NCBI RefSeq assembly: GCF_004337985.1
Contig: NC_043744.1
Span: 2,578,408-2,642,407 of the forward strand
DNA: 64,000 bases
Source: Pyricularia pennisetigena
Taxonomy: Eukaryota > Ascomycota > Sordariomycetes > Magnaporthales > Pyriculariaceae
Reading direction: 5' to 3'
The notes under the pieces were generated by a model. That model saw only the letters and a program-made list of their open reading frames with translations, ran no database searches and was not told where the DNA came from. A program made the translations under genes and the position numbers. Of this stretch, positions 49,307 through 60,659 are shown in pieces; within the stretch, counting starts at the first letter, position 1, and each line of letters starts with the position of its first letter.

Positions 49307-51914
49307 TCAAGTATTGCTCTCGATGCTCAAAAGCGCACTCTGCACCGCTTCTGCAACGTCGACATGGAAAAATGGCCTGTTCAACCCATAGACAGGCACC
49401 AGCCTACTACCTCGCGAGGAAGCCGCCGCCGCCGCCCCGTTGCCCTTCTCGGCATCGACCTCCCCCCGAGACCCATCCTCGTGCCGCTGCTCGGCGTTCC
49501 CAGACCCATCAACCACGGAGACGCTGAAGAGCGGTGCCCATGGTGTGTTGGTGGATCCCGGGGTGCTGGCGGAACCCGGGGCACGGCTGCCGCTGTCGGA
49601 TTCATACTCCTTGTCGCGGGGAGGGGACGAGGTGGAGTCGTTGGCCTCGGCGGCCGTGTCGGCGAAACCGAAGCCGGCGGCCACCAGGGCGCGCTTGGTC
49701 CAGCGGTTGGTGACGCCGGCAAAGTGCCACTCGACGGGGGACGGGGCGGCGTGCTTGGCGAACTGGTTACGCAGGTCGATCAGGGCCTGGATCGAGGTGA
49801 CGTCGGCGTAGTTGATGGAGCTGAAGTCGAGGACCATGGCGCGCAGAATAGGCCGGTTTGCCATGTCGTCCGTCACCACCTGCCCGCGCCGGGGGCCCGG
49901 GTCGTTCCAGGGCCTGTCGCCAATCTTTGAGTGGTTGTCCAGGACGGTCCGGCGCGTCTTTTTATAGACGTACATGGTTATGAAGTCGAGGTGCGCGGCC
50001 GAGTTGGTGTAGTTGAACCCGTCGGGGAAGCGGTACACGAAGATGCCTGGGTGGACTTGACGGATTGGTAGGTCTGGGTTCGAGTTGTCTCGCCTTTCCT
50101 CGTCCAAATATGCATCCCGGCCAGTTCCTGATTGCTCCAGCTCGGAAGCAGTCGCCCCTGCGGCGCCAGTAGTCGTGTAGATCCTGGTGTGGCCCATGAA
50201 GCGCCCTGGCGATCGAGCGATCCGGAACAGCAGCAGTGCGGCTGATGCGGCCATGTTAAGGTAGATTCCATTTTCGATGTTTGTGAAAATAGTCAAAATT
50301 ACACCGGCAAAGAACACGACCACCTCGATGGGAGACGTCATCCAGAATTGGTAGACAGTGTTGGGCGGGGTGATCAGATCACCAACTGCGTGGATAATGA
50401 GAGCTGCCAAACTGGCCGACGGGATGTAAAAGAAGACCGAAGTAAGAACGTAGAGGGCAAGCAACACGATGGCCGCCGTGAAGATGCCAGCCAGCGGCGT
50501 TCTGACTCCAGCTTTGGCTTTGATGGCGGTTCGAGAGAATGAGCCAGTGGCCGGGTAGCCGCCGAGAAACGGGCCAAACACGTTGGAGAATCCGATGGCG
50601 ACAAGTTCTTGCGAGGGGTCAATGATGTAATTGTTGATACGTCCGAATGATTTGGAGATTGCGATATGCTCGATGATGAGCACGATGATTGTGACAGGCA
50701 AATCTGGTGCCACTGCATTAAGGACCTTTGAAGTCATCACTGGCGCGCCCACATGCTGGAATCCTGTAGTGTCAGAGAGATCAGCATTTGCATCCTGGGC
50801 TGACAGTAGAATAGAGGAAGCCACTCCTCATGGCTATGAGTATCCAAGTGTCAAGAGGTGACTTACCGCTAGGAACAGGACCGAGGATCTTGAACCTGGC
50901 ATCTGAGGCCTTGGTCACATTCCGGTTCACAAGGAAGCTGATCAGAATGTATAGAAGGATCACAAACGCCATGCGCAGGGTGGCGATGAAAAACCACATC
51001 TTCTGTCTCCGAGGCTGCCTCCTTGCCATGAGATTGCAAAAAGAGCGGATCGAATACAGCATTACCAAGGCCGAAAGGCCCATTGCAGCGTCCAGCTTAG
51101 TCCGAGGCAGCCCCTTTAGGGTGTTGATGATGACCAAGTAGGTCGGATCGCGGCTGCTGACACCACTGATTCCCATCATCGTGGGCACCTGGCCAGCCGC
51201 AATGCTGATGGCGGCACCGGTCATGAAGGAGGCGATGGCAGTGAGCGATATGAACTCGACGATGAAGCCAAAGCGGATGAGACCCAAAACCAGTAGTACA
51301 ACTCCCGAGAGGAGGGCCAGGCATCTTGCGATCTGCTCCGCCGGTATATCAGGCTCCGTCGACTGCACCCGGATGACAACGTTGCCGACAATGGTGGACA
51401 TGACCGCCACTGTGCCAATGGTAATGTCTTTGCTTGTCGCAAACGCCCAGTACAACAGGAAGCCTACAAATGAGGTGTAGAGGCCGAATTCGGGGGGCAG
51501 CTGGGCCAGCAGGGCGTATGCCATCCCCTGAGGGACGACAACAAAGCCAACCGTGATGCCTGACAGGAGAGGAGGGATCAAGTTAGTGATTAACGTGTAA
51601 ATGTTGGTCTTTTTTGTTTTTTTTTTTCCTCAAGAGGATTGTACTAGAGAGCGCTTACCAGCAATCAGGTCGCCGCTCAGCCAGGTGAGGTTGTAGTGGA
51701 AGATCCAGCCCAAAAATGGAAACAAGGAGCGGAAGTAGCGCTTCACACCACCCGCCGTTGGGATCAGCTGTTCGAGCGCTTCCTTGGCTGTTGGTTCCGC
51801 TTCGACATAGTGAGATACCCCGACTGGGTTTCCAGGGACGGCAGCGCGTTTCTCCTTGCTGTACCGGTCGACATCTATCCCGACCACTCGAGCAGCGGTC
51901 CGCCCGACTCCCAT
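49307..51914 (-). CDS. SulP-family sulfate permease with STAS domain
   Basis: Exons 51914-51659, 51559-50867 and 50763-49307 (introns 99 and 103 bp) encode 801 residues. It is a plasma-membrane proton-coupled sulfate uptake protein by family. The N-terminal part has the SulP entry [52 protein letters not shown], with the junction of exons 1 and 2 in the middle of it, followed by about 10-12 hydrophobic segments and IEHIAISKSFGRINNY, a strong SulP signature. The C-terminus holds a STAS domain (VHPGIFVYRFPDGFNYTNSAAHL ... AMVLDFSSINYADVTSIQALIDL) interrupted by a hydrophilic Ser/Gly/Glu-rich insert before the last strand. It matches yeast SUL1/SUL2 and Neurospora CYS-14 in general layout. Specific orthology not determined. 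The 3.4 kb upstream region may carry sulfur-control sites; none was recognised. Confidence 0.94.
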
Positions 51915-52491
51915 TTTCCCCTAGCTTGTTGGTCCTGTCGACCAGAAGTTTGTGTATTTGTCTAGACGAGGCTTCTGTTGTTGCAGAGCAGACAGACAGA
52001 TGATAGCGTGTAGAGGTAAACACAAAAACAAGCAACAGAAAGACAGTTGTGTTGTGAGACGAGAGGCTGACACAATGCTCTCCAAAAAGTGGACGATTCT
52101 TTCGGGGGTGTGCTATCCATTTATATCATCACCAGCCCGAGTCAATGGTATATAAATCAAAGAAAACGTATAACAACTTTAAATTGCACTTTTCTGTTTT
52201 AGACGCCCAGGGATACGCACCAAGACTAACCAGGGATACGAAAAGAATGTGTACACCAGACCCCCGCGCTACTCGGGCCCCCCAAGCTTCAGCATCGCAT
52301 TGCCAACTTTGGCAGCTACAGCCCGAGCTAAGAATTTTGGTGGTGTGTTGACAAACTCACTGGAGCTGAAAAAAGGGGGAAGGGTAACAAAAAGCACGGA
52401 AAAATAAAATGAGGAAAAAAAAAAAATAGACTTTTTCCCACCCCTACCCTGAGCCCGACATTTGGATGAGTGCCCAGTGGCAGTCGGAAGC

Positions 52492-52513
52492 AAAAAAAAA
52501 AAAAAAAAAAAAA
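52492..52513. repeat. Poly(A) homopolymer, 22 bases
   Basis: Uninterrupted A run in the permease/POL32 intergenic region. Confidence 0.95.
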
Positions 52514-55150
52514 CGCAGCATGGCAGCGACGACAGATAGGGTGGCCATGCCATTCATTGTACATCCCCATACCAAGAGGCGAAAATGCACGCGAGACCAG
52601 CCAAGTAGCATGCCAATGTTCTGGGCGATCTATCTCAAGGCGGCAGTGGGATGACTGGGCGGCATCATGTTTTCCAGGCCCCTCACTTGTTTATATTCTC
52701 GCGCATATATGATCGTCACCCCTGGGCAACGTGTTCAGGTATCGGTAGATCGCGGCGATCAACAAAAGAATCTTACTGGCCCGGGGACACTTGTCTTGAG
52801 GATTTTTTTTTCTTTTTTTAAACAAGGGTCTTGTCTATTCCATCGAGCCGTTTCAACGCATTTATTTTACCTGTGCTGAAAATCCAACAGCCCGGACAAC
52901 CGCAGCAAGGTTCCAAAGACAGCTTGTGTGCCAATGTGCATGCGGGGAATGAGAGAGTTCCCTCCTCCAGGTCCTGCAGTACAGGGGACAACAAACTACA
53001 AACCAACCATGCGTTTGGGTGATGACGCCTTCAGTCAACCACTGGGCATCATGTCATACTGCGTGCGGGGAGGGGCTGCCGCCCACGGTGACCTTGTCAC
53101 GTCAAGCTTGGCATATTGGCGGGTTATCTGTAGTAGCTTGGGTTACGTGCGGGATCGGACGAACATTAAGGCTTTGAGTTCCACTAAGTTTTGGGGTTTG
53201 GGAAGTTTCCGAGTGGTGTTGTCTTTTTTTTTTCTTTCTCCAAAAATACAAAGTGATTCATTCCATGCTGATTGGAGTTGTTGTTGGCACACGTGGTGGT
53301 TGCAATGCAAGCAGTGAAGTGGAGGGCTAAGAGTTGGAGAACCGGACAGGTCCGTCTTTGGGTTAATTAGCTCCAGGGCCGTAGTCCCCCACGTTTAGGT
53401 AAGGCAATGGTATAAACTCTTGTTTACTCACCTGGCAGGCACTGTAAAGCAGCTGGCTAGCTAGCTGTATGCACCCCAGGGTGGCAGCCTCTAGACAAGC
53501 CTCAGCCAACTCAGCCTCTATTTTTCCTTTTGTTTGAAATTTTCTTTTTCTCTTGCGATATATGACTCTTCGGTAATTGTCAAAATCACCAACTTCATCT
53601 CGATCTTCTTATCAACATGAAAAAAAAAAAAAATGAGGTTCAGGTCGGAAATGTCCGCATCAATTACAAAAGTCCTCCCAGCTGCTTTACTCTAGCGTTA
53701 TGCAGCTAGGGCAGGACAGCTTACCATTCAAAAGCGCCAAGCGCCAAGCGATCGATATAATTGGATGTGAGCCGTGTAAGCTGTTGAATGCTCATTCTCG
53801 GCGTCGATGGCGACATCGATCCCGCCAGGGGTCCCAGGCACGCCATCGTCAACCCCATCATATCCTGCATTCCAAATCTACAGTCATGGCTTGAGCCTGG
53901 ACCAAATCCTAACTTCGGGAAAATATTATGTCTTTTTTTTTTTAAAAAAATCTTAAATTTATCTTTAATTCTAGCTGATAAAGCTCTTTTTGGGATGTCA
54001 CATTTCTTAATTCAATATTCCGTTGCTGACCCTTACCCCATGCCCCTGACGTTATATCAACTTGATATATGCGTACATGTGTGATAAGGCCTCGAATGCT
54101 CCCAAACTCGAATTCGGCTGTGGCTGCTTACAGCTACAGTAGTAGAAATCAGCCCTGGATGAAGGGAGGAAACGATTAATGTATAAACAAGAAGAGTAAA
54201 AATTAGCGAGAAACCATACCTTGTTTGCAAACTCGTGGGGGTCGTATGAATCATTTGAAGCATTGCATCCGCTTGCACTGGCACTATTTGATAGATGTTT
54301 GCTCTGATCTCATATGTAGGATCGTGGCATGGTCAGCTCGTTCTATACATATTTCGAAACCGAACCAACTCCCAAAATGGATCTCGTTATGCCAAAGCGC
54401 ATCTCTACACTCTAATAAAGAGGGCGAGGGACTCAGATACATCCCGCAGCTGAATGATCTCAGGCAGTACAGAGTACGTAACGTAAACGCCACTGCCATA
54501 TAACCAGCCACCACTCGCGGAGCAGATATTCCCGAATAACATTAAGTTGCATATTCGGCAATGTTTTCAGGGCTGCATGGTAAAACACTAGACGCGCCCA
54601 ATCTCCCGGGTCATGGGTACCATTGAGCACACACCCCAGACTTTTGCACATACCATCTGCGGCCTGTGGCAAGTCTGTGTCACATCGAAAATGCCGTGCT
54701 TTCCTGCCCACGCCACACCAGTCGTGATGTTGGGATGACTGGCTAAACCACCTCAGCTCTTGCATCCAGCGCGCTTTCTGGCAGCGCGAAGCGATAAAGC
54801 GCAAGCCCGTTTGCCTTTAGACAAACGTTCAGCTACCTGCCTTGAGGTGGTGACATGACGACTCCTTCGCTTCGCAGAATGCCTCTTGGTACCTTCCCGA
54901 GCACGAATCAGCCACCAAGATGATGTGATTGCGATTGCTCTATGAGATTGCAGCGTCAAGGACTGTGATGATGCATATGTAGTCTTGGCTTAGCGAAGGG
55001 TATGGCAGAAGTTCCCCTTCGCAACTTGATGATTGAAGGGACGTCGTTGATCAGATCAAGTTTGTAGTCGGGCAAAAGTCTTATCCAATTTACTCCACTC
55101 TACCCACCTTACGTCAGCATCAACCAGACATTTCCAACCGACCGTGGGAT

Positions 55151-55209
55151 CACGTGAAAGCGCGTCTTTTGGTCCTGATTGTTGTTGGAAACCTGGCAAG
55201 CCGTCGCGT
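55151..55209. promoter_or_regulatory. CACGTG box and two CGCGT cores upstream of POL32
   Basis: CACGTG at 55151-55156 is followed by CGCGTC at 55161-55166 and TCGCGT at 55204-55209, 134 and 86 bp before the POL32 ATG. CGCGT is the core of MBF-type sites; a full ACGCGT is not present here, so the assignment is weaker than for CTF18 and MCM6. Confidence 0.3.
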
Positions 55210-55294
55210 AACCAAAACGGGTTGTCATCCCAAAGAACAGGCAGTTAGTTTTCCGCAACGTAGCTAGGTGCATGTCAAACTCGACGGCGCAACA

Positions 55295-56722
55295 ATGGCT
55301 GTCACGACAGATTACAAGAAATTTCTGGCAGAACAGATTCTGACCGAGGACAAAGTAGTGAGTGAGCCTGTTCCTCTCATCTTGTCATCGCGATTCGAAA
55401 ACTCCCCGTGCTAAGATACCACTTTATCAAGATTACTTATCGGTACCTTGGCCGATCCCTTGGAGTGCGCTTCAATGCCGCCAAGCAGTAAGCCCGGCAT
55501 CAGCTCATTCTGAAACGACTTGAATCTGAAAGACCACAAATAACTGACTGTCATGACCGTTAAGAATGCTCTACGAGTTTCACAAGTCGCAAAATGAACG
55601 GAAGCCAGGTGCCATTCATGCGACTTATCTCGTGTACGGCGTCAAATCAAATGAGGATTCTCTCCATGGGCGTTCTCAGCCGGACGGGGACATTGAGATG
55701 GCGAGCTCTATGCCCGAGGTTGAAGAAAACTCAGAGCAAGTACCAGTGTTCACGGTCACTCTGGTTAAGGAGGAAAACCTAGAGGACTGTCTAGCGCAGT
55801 ATGAACAAGTGACTTCCATTCACGTATACAGCATAGGGAGGCACCCTATGAGCGTAAGTTCTTCGTTTATCGATTCCCAGCCCGGGGAGACAAAGAGCTA
55901 ACAGCCATAGAAGGACCCGCAACTCCTATCAGATGCAGCTCAGCAAGCCCTTCAGATCGCGTCCGCCGACGATCCTCTTGAGCTGAACAGAAAATTAGGC
56001 AACATCAGCAACTCTCAAGTGCGGCGACGAGACCGGAAAGGATTAGCAGTCCCGCCACCGGCCGCTGTAAAGTCAGAGCCGAAGCCCAGCCAACCGGTGA
56101 AGGCCGAGCCTCCCAAACCCCAGGGAGTGTTCGGAAAGTCAAATGCGCCTGCCAAAGACGAGTCCAAGTCGCAGGACACCTCATCTGCAAAGTCATCACA
56201 AGCAGCGTCTGCGGCCTCTACGCAAAGCGACAGCAAAAAGCCCCCATCGTCTATGAAACGGGGCGGCTCCGGCGGTTTGATGCAGGCCTTTGCAAAGGCT
56301 AAGCCCAAGAAGAAGGTCGAGCTCACCGTGCCTTCTCAGACCGACACTGCCATGTCAGATGACGGAGAGGATGATTCGGAAGCCGTGCCTGCGCCGAGAA
56401 ACGCCGAGCCTGCCGATGGAGCCGCCAGCCGCAAGACGCGAAAGGAGAGGGAGGAGGAGCTGAAGCGCATGATGGAAGAGGATGATGACGATGTGGAGGA
56501 AGAGAAAGAGCGTGAAGACACCCCGATGGAGGAGCCAGAGGAGGAGCCCGAGGAAGCGCCTGCCCCTGAGGCCCCCAAAGAGCCTGAAGAGCCAGCAGAG
56601 GTAGTCTCGGCTAGTACCGGAGACGGCCGGAGGCGTGGCAGGAAGCGGGTCATGCGCAAGAAGCAAATCATGGACGATCAGGGCTACCTCGGTAAGTCTG
56701 ACTTTATCAATTCAGGACGTCG

Positions 56723-56772
<50 letters not shown>

Positions 56773-56979
56773 CTGTACAGCCAACTAACATCTTTCCGCC
56801 TAACAGTCACCATTCAAGAAGCGGCCTGGGAGTCTTTCTCCGAGGACGAAACCCCGCCTAGTTCTGCAAAGCAAGTAAAGCCTGTCGTTGCTGCGCCGGC
56901 CGCAGCATCTGCTGCAAAAGGCAAAAAAGGTGGAGCCAAAGGGCAAGGTAACATCATGTCGTTCTTTTCGAAGAAGTGA
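55295..56979 (+). CDS. POL32: DNA polymerase delta subunit 3 (POL32/Cdc27-like)
   Basis: Five exons, 55295-55357, 55432-55487, 55565-55853, 55911-56691 and 56807-56979, give 453 residues. All junctions keep frame. The protein is the non-catalytic polymerase delta subunit that links the enzyme to PCNA and is needed for processive synthesis and break-induced replication. The N-terminal domain reads DYKKFLAEQILTEDKV / ITYRYLGRSLGVRFNAAK / QMLYEFHKSQNERKPGAIHATYLVYG, a POLD3-type winged-helix region. The middle is charged and disordered (KEE/EEPE repeats, RRGRKRVMRKKQ). The C-terminus ends in QGNIMSFFSKK, a clear PCNA-interacting PIP box (Q443, I446, F449, F450) four residues from the end. The second to last conserved block, GYLVTIQEAAWESFSEDE, is rebuilt across the last intron. 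The short exons explain why the first 42 codons are not in a long ORF. Confidence 0.93.
56723..56767. repeat. Poly(A) homopolymer inside POL32 intron 4
   Basis: A run of 45 A on the coding strand occupies over a third of the 115 bp intron 56692-56806, lying 30 bases after the donor. Confidence 0.95.
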
Positions 56980-57244
56980 TTCGATGAAAGTGGTACTTTG
57001 GGTTGCCATGGCATTTGGGTAGGCAGCCTATGATACTCATAGTGGCTAATTGTCATGAAGAATATGGAATTGCCAGCCATTTACCGTATCAAAATATACT
57101 TGAATACTATTGGTACTTTTTCGCGTTGTAATTTTTTTTTATCTTGTGGTTCCAAATACTACTGTGGTCGTTAGGACGTCCCAGCTTTAGGGGTTCTCAG
57201 CGAAAGCCAGGGGTTGAGCTGATTGACGCAGGGTCGCCCTTCCC

Positions 57245-57731
57245 CAGCACCTGTCCAAACAACGCAACGGTCGCAAAATCACACCAAAAGTCGCCATTTT
57301 CACAAAGTCATAACTTTTCCAATATAAAATTCGCAAGCTCGACTTTCTCAAATCAACTAGAAATCTAATAAAATAGATATATAGTAGGATTCTGATTTAA
57401 TTGATGGCAAATTATTTAACTGGTAAAAAGTTGAAGTGAAAATGTTCAAATTTGAAAAAAAAAAAAAAAAAAACTCTATCCCCTCTATATCCCCTGTAAC
57501 CCCCTGTAACGGCATTTTTTCAACTTTTGTTCCTTTATATTTATATTTCCAACTACTATAAATAATCAAATTTGTTAATACTGGTATATAATAACAGATA
57601 GGCCTTTAAGCGTTATATTAAACAGTTTTTTTTGCTTGCGAACATTTTGAATTGATTTAATTATTTATTGTTAAAAACCGCGAGCTTTCGTGTGGCTGTG
57701 GGATCGTTGCGTTATTTTTGGACAGCTGCTG
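57245..57731. mobile_element. MITE-like element with ~95 bp terminal inverted repeats
   Basis: The left arm 57245-57338 and the reverse complement of the right arm 57731-57634 align over their full length with two 2-base gaps; I count about 69 of 94 positions identical by eye. Shared blocks include CAGCA, CTGTCCAAA, AACGCAACG, CACAC, TCGC and TTCGCAAGC. The interior is very AT-rich with an A18 tract and a tandem decamer. There is no coding potential. The structure is that of a non-autonomous DNA transposon; the AT richness and diverged arms suggest age or repeat-induced point mutation. No target-site duplication was seen, so the exact ends and the superfamily are unsettled. It ends 237 bp before the GH125 start codon. 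Confidence 0.7.
57491..57510. repeat. Tandem decamer CCCCTGTAAC x2
   Basis: Two perfect adjacent copies at 57491-57500 and 57501-57510, preceded by a related CCCCTCTATAT, in the centre of the inverted-repeat element just after its A tract. Confidence 0.9.
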
Positions 57732-57968
57732 TGACTTGAAATTCGGAGGAAGGCGTATTTCTTTGTTCTCGTCTTTGCAGCACTTGGGCTTGAGATGCTA
57801 GATCTAGACTAGTCTGGTCTCTCCGATTCCTTTGCCATGATTTTATTTTCCTCCGAAATCTTTTAGTTATTTCTTCCTCTACCAGTCTCATTTTTATTGC
57901 TTTGATTTGAGGGTGAACCGAAAGTTAATTGACGTCTCGGTGAAGCTTGACCCAGCATTTTGGGCACC

Positions 57969-59869
57969 ATGGGCCTAACCACATTCCTGTTCCTTTTGCC
58001 GTTACTCGCACACTTATCCGAGGCGACTGCGGACGACTCGGCGCAGGTACCATTTCATGATTTCGACCATGCCGCTTGTCCAGACTACGCAAGCTATTCA
58101 AAATATAAGCAGTAAGCACGAGAGACATATCTCCCCAACTTGGGCTTGGGTCTACGTCATCTTACTGACCAACGTCCTGCCCCTCCTCAACAGTCCCCCG
58201 TTCAGCAATGGGCCCCTCAGATTACCTTATCAGCGACCCGATCCGCGCTGTCGGACCTTCAACAATGACGCGATCGAGAAGGTCATCAAGGATGTCACCT
58301 CGCGGATGAAGGACCCGGACATGGCGCGCCTGTTTGAGAACGCGTTCCCCTCGACGACAGATACAACGGTCAAGTTCCACACCGACGGCAAGACGAACCG
58401 CAAGACCAAGCCCCGCGACGAGGACGACGACTACTTCGGCAACAGGGGCGGCAAAGGGGCTTGGGAAGGCCCTCAGTCCTTTATTATAACCGGCGACATC
58501 ATCGCCGAATGGCTTCGCGACAGCACGAACCAGCTGGCGCCGTACCAGCCCCTGGCCAAGAAGAACCAGGCCGTCCGCACCCTAATCCTAGGCGCCATAA
58601 ACACCCAGGCCGAGTACATCATCCAGAGTCCGTATTGCAACGCCTTCCAGCCGCCGCCCATTGCCAATCTCTCCCCCAGCCACAACGGGCAGGGCGACAC
58701 GGTGCACCCCAACTACGACCCAAACTTTGTCTTTGAGTGCAAGTATGAGCTCGACAGCCTGGCTCATTTCCTTGCCCTCGGAAACGACTTCTTTGAGAAG
58801 ACAGGGTCTACCGAGTTTGTCAACTCGCGCTGGCTGCTTGCGCTCGACACCCTCCTCAGCGTGCTCGAGCATCAGGCGATGCCGACCTTCAACTCAAAGA
58901 CTGGCAACTTCAGGCTCAATCAGTACACGTTCCAGCGGAGGACCACAGCCGGCACCGAGACGCTCAGCCTACAGGGGGTGGGCAACCCGCTCGGCAACGG
59001 GACGGGCCTAGTGCGGTCCGCGTTCCGACCTAGCGACGATGCCAGCATCCTGGGCTTCTTCATCCCGGCCAACGCCATGATGGCCGTGGAGCTTGGGCGA
59101 GCAGCCAAGGCTCTGAAGGCTGCCGACATGGCCGACAACGCCATCACCGCGACCGTCGAGAGGTGGAGTAAGACCATCACCGAGGGCGTCTGGGAGCACG
59201 GCGTCGTCAAGCACAAGGTCCACGGTGATGTGTTTGCGTACGAGGTGGACGGCTACGGCTCGGCGATTTTGATGGATGACGCCAATTACCCATCGCTGCT
59301 GGCTCTACCCGTGATGGGATTCGTTTCAAAGGATGACAAGACGTATCAGAACACGCGAAAGATGCTACTGGCAAAACAGTCCAACCCCTACTACCTCGAG
59401 GGCAGGGATTTCAGGGGTATTGGAGGTATGTCTATTTGCAACATGACCCAGAAGCGAAGAGGTTACGTTTCTGCTTGTGTGCGTGCGCTGACTAAAAACC
59501 TCGTCTACAGGACCTCACATTGGCCTCCAGAATGCGTGGCCTATGAGCCTCTTGATGCAAGCGCAGACCTCGGACGACGATGAAGAAATCAAGGGGTGTC
59601 TGCAGCTTGTTCTCAAGTCTGCTCTCCTCGGTCTTGTGCATGAGAGTGTTGACGTTAACCAAATCACATCGTACACGAGGAGTTGGTTTGCCTGTAAGGA
59701 ACCCAGTCATCTGACCTGACATAAATTTGGCTATTCGGTCAGGACGAAGCGACTAACATCTTCCTCGCAATCAATAGGGGCCAATGGGGTATTTGCCGCT
59801 ACCATCCTAGACCTCGCTAAGAGGAAACCGTATTTGATATTCACGAATGACGAGCCCTATGAGATGTAA
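57969..59869 (+). CDS. Secreted GH125 exo-alpha-1,6-mannosidase (mug157-like)
   Basis: Exons 57969-58111, 58194-59425, 59511-59693 and 59778-59869 (introns 82, 85 and 84 bp, each with a CTGAC/CTAAC branch site) give 549 residues. It begins with a hydrophobic signal peptide, MGLTTFLFLLPLLAHLSEATA, so the enzyme enters the secretory pathway. Family motifs: CPDYASYSKY near the N-terminus, PYQRPDPRCRTFNNDAIE, GDIIAEWLRDSTNQLAPY with the probable catalytic Asp of WLRDS, DGYGSAILMDDANYPSLL, GIGGPHIGLQNAWPMSLL rebuilt across intron 2, and LIFTNDEPYEM at the end. GH125 enzymes trim alpha-1,6-linked mannose; fungal members are fairly widespread but few are characterised. The MITE-like element makes up most of the near upstream region. 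It is convergent with MCM6. Confidence 0.93.
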
Positions 59870-60659
59870 GCCGAGGGCTTTCATGCGGATAGATTTAGAA
59901 TGAAAACATAGATGTTCCTGCCGGCACTTGTCACCCAAGGCGGGGAGTATACCGAATCGTTCCATTGGGGTCGGATTGCTGAAAGTTTCCGACCCAAGTG
60001 CCCATTTCTAGAATCATAACTTACCAGGCCGTCTCGTCAAAAGATGTCTGAACAAACTACCCAATGGTCTCAACATCTCTGTAACTGAAAGAGATGAGAA
60101 AGTAGGACAATAGGGCCAGTAGTTCAACCGATGAGGACTAGGCAGGCAGCTTGCAACCAGGCGAATTTGAGGTCTGATTTTTCTTCATCCTTCCAGTCCG
60201 TTTGCTCTTCTCATCCGATTATCCTAGACTAGACTGCGTCATCGTAGACCCACTCCCCTATTCTCTTTTAAACCTCTTCTGTTCAGGCGACACACATAGG
60301 CTCCCCACGGCCGTTCACCGACGCAACATGACCTGCCTACTAGAATGATAATATCACCAAAGTTTATCAGTGGATACAGCTTGTACAGCTCAGGATAAGG
60401 AGAATATGCATTAACTGGATGGTTCATTCGTGTTTGGCTTCTTCATGATATCATAATAAAGCGGTTATGCGGTGTGCGCTCCGCCAGCTTAAACACCGTG
60501 TTCTGAAACAAATGATAAAAAAAAGAAAAAAAGAAAAAAAAGAAAGACCAAACACAGCTTGTCAAAAAAGACAAAAAAAAGGTATAACTCGTTTCGCATC
60601 AACGTCACGGACCTAACAATCACCAGAAATATAACCAACATGCAGAAAATTCCGACTCA
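59870..60659. other. Convergent intergenic region
   Basis: 0.8 kb between the GH125 and MCM6 stop codons, with A-rich simple sequence at about 60517-60582. Only 3' UTRs expected; nothing else seen. Confidence 0.6.

Larger units (their letters stand above)
51915..55294. other. Divergent intergenic region (3.4 kb)
   Basis: Between the permease and POL32 starts. I see no gene. It contains an A22 tract (52492-52513), a T/A run at about 53932-53949 that can fold back on itself, an AT-rich patch at 53940-54060 and, near POL32, TTACGTCA (55109-55116), CACGTG (55151-55156) and two CGCGT cores. ORFs of 129 and 114 codons lack any family resemblance. Confidence 0.55.

Noticed and set aside
52928..53317. 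129-codon ORF between the permease and POL32
   Set aside because: Composition is unlike coding sequence and no motif is visible.
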